Assembly: GCA_963702705.1 (NCBI GenBank)
Contig: CAVPDR010000002.1
Coordinates: 682,001 to 746,000, forward strand
Source of the DNA: VRUE01 sp963702705
GTDB taxonomy: Bacteria; Actinomycetota; Thermoleophilia; Solirubrobacterales; 70-9
DNA: 64,000 nucleotides
Direction of reading: 5' to 3'
Under the pieces are notes generated by a model. It saw only the letters and a list, made by a program, of their open reading frames with translations. It ran no database searches and was not told the DNA's origin. The position numbers and the translations under genes are program-made. Shown piece after piece: positions 48,757-56,849 of the stretch. Within the stretch, counting starts at the first letter, position 1. Each line of letters begins with the position of its first letter.

Positions 48757-48950
48757 AGGTACCGTTGCGGGTGCTCATAGATTGGCGCTTGGGTGCGCCA
48801 CTTCCTGTGGCCGCTTCAGGTGCCTCCGACCGCCGGGAGGCGCTGGTCTCATTTTGGCCCTCTACGGGGCTAGCGGCCAAGGCGCTCTCCCGACGGCGGT
48901 CGGCTCTATGTGTCCCTCCGGATTCTGCGGCGGCCTCCCTTCGGTCGGCC
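48757..48950 (-). ncRNA. Predicted IS110 bridge RNA with target- and donor-binding loops
   Basis: Read on the minus strand, about 194 nt. A 5' hairpin (48932-48950) has GGCC arms and an inner CC-GAA-GG loop. The target loop (48826-48903) is closed by a CCGACCGCCG stem. Its left guide at 48881-48872 reads CTTGGCCGCT, against target CTTGACCGCT, with one G-T wobble. Its right guide at 48853-48848 reads AATGAG, complementary to target CTCATT. The donor loop (48757-48825) has left guide CACAGGAAGT at 48809-48800, identical to the right end at 47501-47492. Its right guide is CTATGAG at 48780-48774, complementary to the left end CTCATAG. Exact RNA ends are inferred. Confidence 0.82.
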
Positions 48951-48974
48951 TCTCCGTCTAAATCTCTGAAGAAC

Positions 48975-48991
48975 AAGGGGGAGGTTCTCCT
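48975..48991 (+). promoter_or_regulatory. Ribosome binding site donated by the IS end
   Basis: AAGGGGGAGG lies about 7 bases before the ATG at 48992. Both the site and the ATG lie in IS DNA outside the core dinucleotide. Confidence 0.75.
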
Positions 48992-49828
48992 ATGAGCGGT
49001 CAAGCCGAGCGAGCCGAGAGGTTCAAGGCCCTGCACGAGGGCCCGGACCTCCTGCTGATCCCCAATCCCTGGGACGCGGGCTCGGCGAAGCTGCTCGCTT
49101 CGCTCGGCTTCAAGGCGTTGGCGACGACGAGCGGAGGCGCGGCGGCGGTGCTGGGCCGGCTCGATGGGTCGATGAGCCGCAAGGAGGCAATCGCGAGCGC
49201 CGCGGCGATCGTCGAGGCGACCGACCTGCCGGTATCCGCCGATCTCGAGAACGGCTTCGCCGAGGACCCGGCGGGAGTCGCCGAGACGATGCGGCTGGCA
49301 TTGGATGCCGGCCTTGCCGGCGCATCGGTCGAGGACTACACGCGGGGCGAGGAAAAGCTCTACGAGATCGGCGTCGCCGCCGAGCGGGTCGCGGCGGCGG
49401 CCGAGGTCGCCCATGGCGAGTCGTCGAGGCTGGTCCTGACCGCCCGGGCCGAGAACCATCTCTACGGTGTCACCGACCTCGGCGACACGATCGCCCGGCT
49501 GCAGGCCTACCAGGAGGCAGGGGCGGACGTCCTCTACGCGCCGGGCCTGAGTCGGCTCGAGGACATACGCCAAGTCGTCGACTCGGTCGACCGGCCGGTC
49601 AACGTCCTCGGCCGCCCCGGCGCGCCTTCGGTATCGGAGCTGGCCGCGGTCGGGGTCCGGCGCGTCTCGGTCGGCGGCGCCTTCGCCTACGCGGCGCTGG
49701 GGGCGACGGTCGAAGCCGCGCGCGAGCTGCTCGACGAGGGCACCTACGGCTACTTCGATCTGGCGGCCACCGGCCTGAAGGCAGCACGCCCCGCATTCGC
49801 GAGCGAGCCCAGCGAACCTCGCGGCTGA
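48992..49828 (+). CDS. Isocitrate lyase/PEP mutase family protein
   Basis: 278 residues. Family features are IPNPWDAGSAKLLASLGFKALATTSGG, the metal-site segment SADLENGFAEDP, GASVEDYTRG, and LTARAENHLYG. The usual catalytic loop KKCGH of isocitrate lyase is absent, so a carboxyphosphonoenolpyruvate mutase or methylisocitrate-lyase-like role is more likely. The IS insertion rebuilds the reading frame from the first codon: before insertion the start would have been the ATG at 47487-47489, followed by the same AGC GGT codons. Confidence 0.82.
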   Translation: MSGQAERAERFKALHEGPDLLLIPNPWDAGSAKLLASLGFKALATTSGGAAAVLGRLDGSMSRKEAIASAAAIVEATDLPVSADLENGFAEDPAGVAETMRLALDAGLAGASVEDYTRGEEKLYEIGVAAERVAAAAEVAHGESSRLVLTARAENHLYGVTDLGDTIARLQAYQEAGADVLYAPGLSRLEDIRQVVDSVDRPVNVLGRPGAPSVSELAAVGVRRVSVGGAFAYAALGATVEAARELLDEGTYGYFDLAATGLKAARPAFASEPSEPRG

Positions 49829-49858
49829 CCGGCCCGCCCCCGGAGGGCGTCGCGATGC

Positions 49859-50434
49859 TCAGTCGTGGATCTTCTCGCCCCGTTCCAGCATCGCGACGAA
49901 TTTGCGCAGCCTTCGCTCCCTCGTCTCCGGCTTCTTCGCCTCCTGCAGGCGGTAGAGGATCGCGTAGCGATTGGCGCTGTCGAGCGTGGCGAAGAACTCG
50001 CGTGCCGCTTCGTTGCGTTCGAGCTCGCACCGCAGGTCCGCGGGAACCTCGGCGGTGCGCTGGCCAGCGTAGGCCGCCTGCCAGCGGCCGTCGGCCTTGG
50101 CCGCCTCGACCTCGGCCCGGCCGGCGGGACGCATCGCGCCAGTGGCGATCAGAGCTTCCGCCTTCTCGCGGTTGATCAGCGACCACTTGCCCCGCGGCCG
50201 GCGCGGCGTGAAGCGCTGCAGGAAGTGGCGCTCATCGAAGCCGCGCTTCTGGCTGTCGATCCAGCCGAAGCAGAGCGCCGCCTCCAGCGCCTCGGCGTAG
50301 CTGACGCTCTCGACACCGGAGCCTTTCTTGGCAATCTTCAGCCAGAGCCCGTCGCTGCCGGCGTGGTGCTCGTCGAGCCAGGACTCGAGCTGCCCCCGCG
50401 AGGCAAAGAGCTTGATCGGCAGCTGGTCGGCCAC
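49859..50434 (-). CDS. YdeI/OmpD-associated family protein
   Basis: 191 residues. KLFASRGQLESWLDEHHAGSDGLWLKIAKKGSG, ALCFGWIDSQKRGFDERHFLQRFTPRRPRGKWS (considered as separate motifs) and the C-terminal RRLRKFVAMLERGEKIH are typical. Its role is not established. I take GTG 50434 as the start because the longer frame would run into the neighbouring LLM gene. Confidence 0.82.
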   Translation of the reverse strand: MADQLPIKLFASRGQLESWLDEHHAGSDGLWLKIAKKGSGVESVSYAEALEAALCFGWIDSQKRGFDERHFLQRFTPRRPRGKWSLINREKAEALIATGAMRPAGRAEVEAAKADGRWQAAYAGQRTAEVPADLRCELERNEAAREFFATLDSANRYAILYRLQEAKKPETRERRLRKFVAMLERGEKIHD

Positions 50435-50453
50435 GGCGCGACGTCTTCGACAC

Positions 50454-51299
50454 TCAGAGCCCGACAGCGTCGGCGAGAAGGTCAACCTGGTCGGGATTCC
50501 CCGAGGACGGGAAGAGGATCAGCTCGTCGCAGCCGGCGGCCTCATATGTCGCGACGTACTCCTTGACGCTGTCCGCGTCCTTGGCCGCTCCGGACACGAG
50601 GAACTCGGCGACTTCCTCGCCAAGCCAGGCGTAGTAGTCGGCGAGGTAGGCGCGCGCCTCCTCCTCGGCACGATCCCCCAGCGAGAAATAGGCCAAAGCC
50701 ATCGCGCGGGGCTTGTCTTCGCGGCCCACTTCCGACCAGGCGGCCTTCGTCTTCCCAACGCCGGCGGCGAACTGATCGGGACCCGAACCCGCGGCGATCC
50801 AGCCATCGCCGAAGCGGGCCGCGCGAGCGAAAGAGGCGTCCGCATGGCCGCCGACGACCAGGCCAGGGGCGCCCTCGATCGTCGGCCCGATCTCACTCCC
50901 GGACCAGACCTCCTTGATCTTCTCCAGCATCTCGTCAAGCCGCCGGCCCCGCCCGGAGAGCTCGATGCCGCTCGCCTCGTAGTCGTCGTCGCGACCGCCG
51001 AGGCCGATGCCGAGGGTGAAGCGGCCGGCGGAAAGGGCGTGCACGCTGAGTGCCTGCTTTGCCAGCTCGACCGCGTTCACCCGCAGCGGTCCAAGCAGGA
51101 CGGACGTGCAGAGCCCGATTCGCTCGGTGACGGCCGCGGCGGCGGCGAGGGCGGTGAGCGGCTCGTAGTTCTCGTAGACGATGCGATCGATCGTCCCCAG
51201 GCTGGAAAAGCCCCGCGCATCGGCTCGTCGTGCCCACTCGACGAGCTGTCCACCAGTCGTGCCCGGGACCGCATTGGGCAATCCGATCGCAACGTCCAT
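50454..51299 (-). CDS. LLM-class flavin-dependent (probably F420) oxidoreductase
   Basis: 281-residue luciferase-like TIM barrel. Seen are IGLPNAVPGTTGGQLVEWARRADARGF, TSVLLGPLRVNAVELAKQALSVHALSAGRFTLGIGLGGRDDDY (the FMN/F420-binding region, read in parts) and VVGGHADASFARAARFGDGWIAAG. Actinobacterial members usually use coenzyme F420. It is followed by the YdeI-like gene after about 20 bases, a likely two-gene operon. Confidence 0.85.
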   Translation of the reverse strand: MDVAIGLPNAVPGTTGGQLVEWARRADARGFSSLGTIDRIVYENYEPLTALAAAAAVTERIGLCTSVLLGPLRVNAVELAKQALSVHALSAGRFTLGIGLGGRDDDYEASGIELSGRGRRLDEMLEKIKEVWSGSEIGPTIEGAPGLVVGGHADASFARAARFGDGWIAAGSGPDQFAAGVGKTKAAWSEVGREDKPRAMALAYFSLGDRAEEEARAYLADYYAWLGEEVAEFLVSGAAKDADSVKEYVATYEAAGCDELILFPSSGNPDQVDLLADAVGL

Positions 51300-51374
51300 T
51301 CGTGCCTCCTCAGCCGATGTTTCGGGTGGTGCGCACCCTAGCGACGCCCAATTGCCGGCCGGGACGCCCGGCGA

Positions 51375-51815
51375 TCAAGCCCCGGCCGCAAACGGGTCTT
51401 CGACCCTGATTCCATCGAAGCGACGAAAGTCGCGATCGCGGGTATAGATGGTGCTCACGCCGTGCTGGCGCATCAGAGCCGCAATGTGGGCATCGGTGAC
51501 GTCGCCACCCCGCATTCCGATCGAGGCAACTTGTCGAAAAGCGGCGAGAAAGTCGGGGGCCTCGCCGGGAGTACAGACATGGTCACGTTCGATCAAGTCG
51601 CCCAGCGAAGACAGCGCTTCCTGCGGAGAGAAAGGCCGGTCGGTAACCGCAGGGTTGGTGGACAGTCGCAGAAAGCCCATAGCCACAGGCCAAAAGACGT
51701 AGAGGAGCTCGGGGCCACGACCGAGGCGTTCGACCAGGGCGCGCGCCGTCTCGAAGGAGTCGCTCTTCGAGTTCGCGGCGTAGAGCAAGACGTTGGTATC
51801 GATCGCCGCGCTCAC
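51375..51815 (-). CDS. vapC: PIN-domain ribonuclease toxin, VapC-like
   Basis: 146 residues. The PIN acidic residues lie in AIDTNVLLYA (D at the N-terminus), in the middle region before FLRLST, in GGDVTDAHIAAL, and in TRDRDFRRF. These proteins cut tRNA or rRNA when the partner is lost. GTG start overlaps the antitoxin TGA by four bases. Confidence 0.85.
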   Translation of the reverse strand: MSAAIDTNVLLYAANSKSDSFETARALVERLGRGPELLYVFWPVAMGFLRLSTNPAVTDRPFSPQEALSSLGDLIERDHVCTPGEAPDFLAAFRQVASIGMRGGDVTDAHIAALMRQHGVSTIYTRDRDFRRFDGIRVEDPFAAGA

Positions 51816-52066
51816 CCCGCACCCCTTTCGAGTTCCTCACGATCGAGAAGGCGCCAGATCGCATCCTTGTCCTCGAGGTCGATCTTGAACCGCCCCATGT
51901 CCTTCGTTGCCCAGTTGAGTGGCTGCGCCTCGACAGGAGACTCGTCGCCCAGGCTGCCCGCCAGCGCCTCCGAGGCCACCTGCCCCATGCTCTTGCCCTC
52001 GGCGGCAGCTCGACGGCGCAAGTCGGCCAGCACGGTCGCGTCGAGGTCGAGTGTCGTCCGGGGCAT
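51812..52066 (-). CDS. vapB: Ribbon-helix-helix antitoxin, VapB-like
   Basis: 84 residues. MPRTTLDLDATVLADLRRRAAAEGKSM forms the DNA-binding ribbon-helix-helix (about 1-40, given here in part); the rest is the toxin-binding tail with a KDAIWRLLDREELE helix. Antitoxin-before-toxin order and overlap are standard. A consensus promoter lies directly upstream. Confidence 0.83.
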   Translation of the reverse strand: MPRTTLDLDATVLADLRRRAAAEGKSMGQVASEALAGSLGDESPVEAQPLNWATKDMGRFKIDLEDKDAIWRLLDREELERGAG

Positions 52067-52074
52067 GATGCGTG

Positions 52075-52103
52075 ATGCTATTGGCATTATCATCTGATGT
52101 CAA
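52075..52103 (-). promoter_or_regulatory. Promoter of the vapBC-like pair
   Basis: Minus-strand TTGACA (52098-52103) and TAGCAT (52075-52080) with a 17-base spacer. The imperfect inverted repeat TGATAAT...AGCATCA spans the -10 box and is a plausible site for autoregulation by the antitoxin. Confidence 0.7.
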
Positions 52104-52209
52104 CCTTTGTCTTGGTGGTATGCCGAGGAAGCTAGGCCGTGACGACGCGCACGTGGCGCGCACAATGCAACGCCTTCCAAACGACTTGAGCGCGGGGTAC
52201 AGTCCTCAC

Positions 52210-52644
52210 GTGAGCGAGCGCGACGGCATCGAGGCGCTGACGGCGACGATCGGCCGCTACAACGACGCTTGGAACGCGCAGGACCTCGACGCGATCATGT
52301 CGATGCACGCACCCGACATGGTCTTCGCCAACCACACCGCCGGCGAGACGGCGAGCGGCGAGGAGGTGCGGGGGCACATCGCCAAGATCTTCGACTCCTG
52401 GCCCGACATGAAGTTCGAGACCCGCCGACTCTACGTCCGCGAGGGTGTCGTAACCCAGGAGTGGACGGCGACGGCCACCCACTCCAACACCCTCCGCCGC
52501 GGCGACCTCGAGGCGCCGCCCTCGGGTGAGGCGATCAGCTGGGACGGAGTCGACGTAATCCCCTTCGAGGACGGCCTGATCAAGCGCAAGGACGTCTACT
52601 CGGACTCGGTCTCGATCCTGCGCCAGGTCGGCCTGCTCGACTGA
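52210..52644 (+). CDS. SnoaL-like (NTF2-fold) protein
   Basis: 144 residues from a GTG start. The N-terminal helix YNDAWNAQDLDAIMSMHAPDMVFANHTAG and the later strands (RRLYVREGVVTQEWTAT, WDGVDVIPFEDGLIKRKDVYSD) fit the cone-shaped NTF2 fold used by polyketide cyclases and ketosteroid isomerase-like proteins. Substrate unknown. Confidence 0.78.
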   Translation: MSERDGIEALTATIGRYNDAWNAQDLDAIMSMHAPDMVFANHTAGETASGEEVRGHIAKIFDSWPDMKFETRRLYVREGVVTQEWTATATHSNTLRRGDLEAPPSGEAISWDGVDVIPFEDGLIKRKDVYSDSVSILRQVGLLD

Positions 52645-52654
52645 GGCCCGATGC

Positions 52655-53275
52655 TCAGCGCTGCTCTTTGGGCAGCTCCGCGAGCAGGCGATCGACAATG
52701 GCGCGCGCGTAGCCGAAGACGGTGCGATCGCCGCTGAGCCGAAAGCGGGAGTTGGCGCCCATGATCGCGGCGTAGATCTCGAAAGCGAAGCGGCCCGGTT
52801 CAGGCGCGCCGGCGATCTTCGCCTGGCGCTCGAGCTCGCCCAACCAGGCCTCCAGGGCGGCGGCGATCGCGTCGCGCACCGGACCGGGCCGGTCGTCGTA
52901 CTCGGCAGAGGTCGCGGCCCAGAAACAACCACCTGAGTAGGCACCCCCATCGAGGTAGGCGAGGTAGGAATCGGCGATCGCCCGCAAGCGTGGGGCGCCC
53001 CCTGCCGTGACCTGTGCGGGCTCGATCACCCTGGCCCGAAAGCGATGCGCAGCGGCCTCAACCGCTGCCAGCTGAAGCTCCCGCTTGGAGCCGAAGTGGG
53101 CAAAGAGCCCGCTCTTGCTCATCTCCAGCTCGGCGGCGAGACGGCCGATCGTCAGCCCCTCCAGCCCCTCAACCGAGGCGAGGTCGACGGCGCGATCGAG
53201 GATCGCGGCCCGCGTTACAGCGCCCTTGCCGGATCCAGGACCCACCCGGGCAGGCGTCTCGGTCGTCGCGGCCAT
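52655..53275 (-). CDS. TetR-family transcriptional regulator
   Basis: 206 residues with the N-terminal helix-turn-helix (about 22-70: ILDRAVDLASVEGLEGLTIGRLAAELEMSKSGLFAHFGSK as a set of segments) and a TetR_C-type ligand domain containing GGCFWAATSAEYDDRPGPVRD. ATG at 53275 is preferred. It is divergent from the cupin gene across a palindromic site. Confidence 0.87.
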   Translation of the reverse strand: MAATTETPARVGPGSGKGAVTRAAILDRAVDLASVEGLEGLTIGRLAAELEMSKSGLFAHFGSKRELQLAAVEAAAHRFRARVIEPAQVTAGGAPRLRAIADSYLAYLDGGAYSGGCFWAATSAEYDDRPGPVRDAIAAALEAWLGELERQAKIAGAPEPGRFAFEIYAAIMGANSRFRLSGDRTVFGYARAIVDRLLAELPKEQR

Positions 53276-53297
53276 CGCGATCAGGTTATAGAAAAGC

Positions 53298-53309
53298 ACG
53301 AACGTTCGT
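53298..53309. promoter_or_regulatory. Palindromic operator in the TetR-cupin gap
   Basis: ACGAACGTTCGT is a perfect 12-base palindrome, next to TATAAC (minus strand, 53286-53291), the likely -10 of the TetR gene. A TetR dimer bound here could block both divergent promoters. Confidence 0.7.
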
Positions 53310-53373
53310 ATATCGATTACGCTGGGCGAGACACCCCTAAGGGGACCACCACTTCAAGGAGGAGCAACCAGTC

Positions 53374-53769
53374 ATGTCAGGCCACGCGGTGAAGAAGATC
53401 GACGAGATGGAGGCCGTCTACGGCGGCGCTTTCAAGCGTGCACGGGCCGAGCTCGGCGTCGAATCGTTCGGCATGCAGATCATCGACATGCCGCCCAACT
53501 ACGAGAACTACCCCGAGCACAGCCACGAGGAGGACGGCCAGGAGGAGGTCTACGTGACCCTCCGCGGCGGCGGTGAGATCGAGATCGAGGGCGAGCGCTT
53601 CCCCCTCGACGAAGACCACCTTGCCCGGGTCGGCTCCGGCGTCACGCGCAAGGTCTGGCCAGGACCGGAGGGCGTTCGACTGCTGATCATCGGCGCCGTC
53701 CCCGGCGGCCCTTACGACGCGCCCGAAATCTCGCAGCTGGGCGTGCCAGATCCGATGGCGGCGGCCTGA
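53374..53769 (+). CDS. Cupin-domain protein
   Basis: 131 residues with a single cupin barrel: YPEHSHEEDGQEEVYVTLRG (motif 1 histidines and Glu) and the second motif around GPEGVRLLIIGAVPGG. Strong ribosome site AAGGAGGAG. Likely controlled by the divergent TetR gene; its substrate is unknown. Confidence 0.8.
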   Translation: MSGHAVKKIDEMEAVYGGAFKRARAELGVESFGMQIIDMPPNYENYPEHSHEEDGQEEVYVTLRGGGEIEIEGERFPLDEDHLARVGSGVTRKVWPGPEGVRLLIIGAVPGGPYDAPEISQLGVPDPMAAA

Positions 53770-53779
53770 GCCGCAGTCG

Positions 53780-53962
53780 TCACTCGCCGTCGGGGCGCCG
53801 CTCGTGGCCCGCACAGACGGCGACCGGAACCCGCGGGTAGCGGGGATAGCGCGGGTCGGTTCGCGAGCGCAGGCAGAGCGAGAAAACCGACCCGCGCGTG
53901 TTCGGCACCAGCTGCTGGTGAAGGCAGCTGTCGCATAGTCCGAAAGTCGGTTGCCTGCTCAT
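53780..53962 (-). CDS. Short conserved zinc-ribbon-like protein
   Basis: 60 residues: CDSC near the N-terminus and two later cysteines (FSLC and AVC before GHE) could bind zinc, with a conserved SRTDPRYPRYP stretch between. I recall near-identical layouts in other actinobacteria. Convergent with the cupin gene; starts about 25 bases from recD2 on the other strand. Confidence 0.72.
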   Translation of the reverse strand: MSRQPTFGLCDSCLHQQLVPNTRGSVFSLCLRSRTDPRYPRYPRVPVAVCAGHERRPDGE

Positions 53963-53987
53963 CTTGGGCAGAGGCTAGCTTTGGGGC

Positions 53988-56126
53988 ATGGACGGCACCA
54001 CGACCCTCTTCGACACCGACGCCCCCGGGCACTCGACGACGATCGAGGTGCTGGGGGTGATCTTTCGCGCCGAGGACGACGGCTACGCGGTGCTGGAGGT
54101 CCAAGACGCCGAGTCGGGTGAGGGCTTCGCCCTGGTCGGTCCGGTGGCCCACCTGGGCGTCGGCGATCGCGCCGAAGTCAGCGGCGAGTGGCAGACCCAC
54201 GCACGCTACGGACGCCAGCTCCGCGCTCAGGGGGCGCTGCCACTCGACCCGGCCGACCGCGAGGGGCGGATCGCCTACCTCACCTCGCTGCGCCACATCG
54301 GCCCGGCCCGCGCCGAACGGCTGGTCGACGAGCATGGCGAGGGGGTGCTGGGGGCGATCGCGGCCGACCCTCACGGGGTCTTCGCCTCGTTGCGCGGGGT
54401 GAGCGCCGACCAGGCCGCGGACGCGACCGAGTCCTGGCACGCGAGCCGCGCCGTACGGGATCTGCACGTGCAGCTCGCGCCGCACGGCCTCGCTCACCTG
54501 GCGGCCCCGATCCACGCCCGCTTCGGCGACAGCTCGATGGCGATCCTGCACGAGGACCCCTACCGGCTCACCGAGGTCGCCGGGGTCGGCTTCGCCCGCG
54601 CCGACAAGATCGCCCTCGCCGCCGACGTGCCACCGGAGTCGAGCCGGCGCGCCCAGGCGGCCGCGGTCTACGCCCTCGGCGAGGCCGAGCAGCAGGGCAA
54701 CAGCTACCTGCCGCTGGCCGAGCTGGCCCAGCGCACCGCGAAGCTGATCGGGCTCAACCCCGACCCGGAGGTGCTGAGCGAGGCACGCGGCCTCGTCGTC
54801 GACGAGGGCCGCATCTACCGCGAGCTCACCCACGCCAGCGAGGTCGCCGTCGCCCAGATGCTGGCGGTCCGTGCCGTCGCCCCTCCCCACCTCGACCACG
54901 ATCCCGGCGAGACGCCGCCGCGCGACGAGGACGACACCGAGCTGACCGACGAGCAGTGGTCGGCGGTGCGCGGCGCCTTCGGCTCGCGGATCTCCGTCCT
55001 CACCGGCGGGCCCGGCGTCGGCAAGACGGCCTGCACCCGGGCGATCGTCGCCGAGGCGGAGGCCGCCGGCCTGCGGATCGCGCTCTGTGCGCCGACCGGC
55101 CGCGCCGCCCGCCGGCTCGAGGAGGCGACCGGGCACGGGGCGCAGACGATCCACCGGATGCTCGAGTGGATGCCGGGGCGCGAGCCGACCTTCAAGCCCG
55201 GCCACCCGCTGCCGGCCGACCTGACGATCGTCGACGAGTCCTCGATGCTGAACCTGCGCCTGATCGAGATCCTGCTCGGCGGACTGGCCGAGTCGACCCA
55301 CGTCGTCTTCGTCGGCGACGCCGACCAGCTGCCGCCGATCGGCGCCGGCAAGCCCTTCGAGGATCTGATCGCCTCCAAGATCGCCCCGGTAGTCCGCCTC
55401 ACCCAGATCTTCCGCCAGGCAGCACGCTCGATGATCACCACCGCCGCCCACGAGATCAACCAGGGACGCACACCGCACCTCAACCCCGAGGGAGACCAGG
55501 ACCACGACTTCTTCTTCATCGACCGGCCCAACCCCGAGCGGGCACTGGAGACGGTGGTCGAGGTGGTTGCCGAGCGGGCGCCGAACCGCTTCGGCGTCGA
55601 CCCGATCCGCGAGGTGCAGGTGCTGGCGCCGATGTACCGCGGGGCGGTTGGGATCGACGCCCTCAACGAGCGCCTGCAGGCCCGGCTCAACCCGCGCGGC
55701 AAGCGCGCGCTCGGTGACCGCTTCCGCGTCGGCGACCGCCTGATCCAGACCCGCAACTCGCACGAGCTGGGCCTGATGAACGGCTCGATCGTCTTCCTCC
55801 GCGGCGACGACCCCGATGAGGAGGAGATCCTCGTCGACACCGACGAGGGCGCCTCGTTGAGCATCCCCTACGGCGAGACGGCCACGCTGCGACTCGCCTA
55901 CGCGATCTCGGTCCACAAGGCGCAGGGCTGCGAGGTGCCGGTCGTCGTCGGCGTCTGCCACCGCTCGCACTCGCGGATGCTGACCCGGCCCCTGCTCTAC
56001 ACGGCGATCACCCGCGCCCGCAGCAGCTGCGTGCTGATCGGCGACCTCGGGGCGCTGGGCATGGCCGTTGGCCGCGATGACAGTGGTGGCCGCCACTCGG
56101 GCCTGGCCGAGCGGCTGCAGGCTTAG
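53988..56126 (+). CDS. recD2: ATP-dependent helicase RecD2-like
   Basis: 712 residues. An N-terminal OB-like domain (VLGVIFRAEDDGYAVLEV), helix-hairpin-helix repeats (LRHIGPARAERLV; VAGVGFARADKIA) and a superfamily 1B helicase core with Walker A GGPGVGKT (about 345), VDESSML (motif II), GDADQLPPIG (motif III) and AYAISVHKAQGCE (motif V), then YTAITRA. RecD2 proteins unwind 5' to 3' and act outside RecBCD. Confidence 0.93.
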   Translation: MDGTTTLFDTDAPGHSTTIEVLGVIFRAEDDGYAVLEVQDAESGEGFALVGPVAHLGVGDRAEVSGEWQTHARYGRQLRAQGALPLDPADREGRIAYLTSLRHIGPARAERLVDEHGEGVLGAIAADPHGVFASLRGVSADQAADATESWHASRAVRDLHVQLAPHGLAHLAAPIHARFGDSSMAILHEDPYRLTEVAGVGFARADKIALAADVPPESSRRAQAAAVYALGEAEQQGNSYLPLAELAQRTAKLIGLNPDPEVLSEARGLVVDEGRIYRELTHASEVAVAQMLAVRAVAPPHLDHDPGETPPRDEDDTELTDEQWSAVRGAFGSRISVLTGGPGVGKTACTRAIVAEAEAAGLRIALCAPTGRAARRLEEATGHGAQTIHRMLEWMPGREPTFKPGHPLPADLTIVDESSMLNLRLIEILLGGLAESTHVVFVGDADQLPPIGAGKPFEDLIASKIAPVVRLTQIFRQAARSMITTAAHEINQGRTPHLNPEGDQDHDFFFIDRPNPERALETVVEVVAERAPNRFGVDPIREVQVLAPMYRGAVGIDALNERLQARLNPRGKRALGDRFRVGDRLIQTRNSHELGLMNGSIVFLRGDDPDEEEILVDTDEGASLSIPYGETATLRLAYAISVHKAQGCEVPVVVGVCHRSHSRMLTRPLLYTAITRARSSCVLIGDLGALGMAVGRDDSGGRHSGLAERLQA

Positions 56127-56148
56127 AGCCCCAGGCCATACTCCGCGG

Positions 56149-56847
56149 ATGAAGGACCGCTCGGCGCCGAGGCCATCGCTGGCCGCAGTTGCGCTCACCC
56201 TGGCCGGTGTAGCGCTGCTCGGCCTCCTCGTATTCGCCGTGCCGGCCCTGCACGACGCCGTCGTCGCCGCGATCCACGGCGACACCGCCGAGGTGCGCCG
56301 CCAGCTCAACAGTCTCGGCGTCGCGGGGCCGCTGCTGATCGTCGCCCTCGCCCTGCTGCACGCGGTCGTCTTCTACCCGGCAGAGATCGTCGACGCGGCG
56401 GCCGGCTTTGCCTACGGCTTCGTTCCGGCCCTCGCCCTGACGATGACCGCCTGGCTGCTCTCGGCGATGCTCTGTTACGGCGTCGGACGCTCGCTGGCCC
56501 GGCCGCTGCTCGACCGCTGGCTCGGCCGCGAGCGCTTCGAGCGGGCCGAGGCGATGATCGAGCGCGGCGGCCCCACCCTGCTGATCGCCGTGCGGCTGAT
56601 CCCGATCTTCCCCTTCAGCCTGATGTGTTACGCGGCGGGCGCAGCCCGAGTGCCGGTCTGGCGCTACATCTGGACCACCGCGGTCGGCTACCTGCCGATC
56701 ACCGCGGTATCGGTCTACTTCGGCACCCGCCTCGAAGGGCTCAGCCTGACCGACCCGCTGGTGCTCGCGACCATCGCGGTCCTGCTCGGCCTGCTGCTTG
56801 CCGGCCACTGGGTGGTACGTCGGGGCACGGCAGACGCAGAGCGCTGA
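56149..56847 (+). CDS. TVP38/TMEM64 (VTT-domain) membrane protein
   Basis: 232 residues, about six membrane helices, with the family core FYPAEIVDAAAGFAYGF, RPLLDRWLGRERFERAEAMIERGGP and RLIPIFPFSLMCYAAGAARVP. The family is linked to lipid scrambling and membrane maintenance. It ends two bases before the convergent subtilase stop. Confidence 0.87.
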   Translation: MKDRSAPRPSLAAVALTLAGVALLGLLVFAVPALHDAVVAAIHGDTAEVRRQLNSLGVAGPLLIVALALLHAVVFYPAEIVDAAAGFAYGFVPALALTMTAWLLSAMLCYGVGRSLARPLLDRWLGRERFERAEAMIERGGPTLLIAVRLIPIFPFSLMCYAAGAARVPVWRYIWTTAVGYLPITAVSVYFGTRLEGLSLTDPLVLATIAVLLGLLLAGHWVVRRGTADAER

Positions 56848-56849
56848 GA

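Larger units (their letters stand above)
47490..48996 (-). mobile_element. IS110-family insertion sequence, complete, with CT cores
   Basis: Ends were set by bridge-RNA guide matches rather than by inverted repeats, which IS110 elements lack. On the minus strand the left core CT is at 48996-48995 and the right core CT at 47491-47490. Total about 1.5 kb, normal for the family. It carries a non-coding left end of about 275 bases, one DEDD transposase and a short right end. Removing it rejoins 47489 to the core and 48997 and restores an uninterrupted gene start. A perfect TTGACA overlaps the transposase stop (47500-47505) and could act as the -35 of a promoter formed on the excised circle. Confidence 0.85.

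Noticed and set aside
47492..48809. The direct repeat CACAGGAAGT as the two ends of the insertion sequence
   Set aside because: This would leave only about 90 bases before the transposase and cut the folded RNA in half. The repeat is better explained as a donor guide inside the RNA matching the right end.
53712..56309. 865-codon minus-strand frame opposite recD2
   Set aside because: Shadow of the RecD2 gene; no domains and biased composition.
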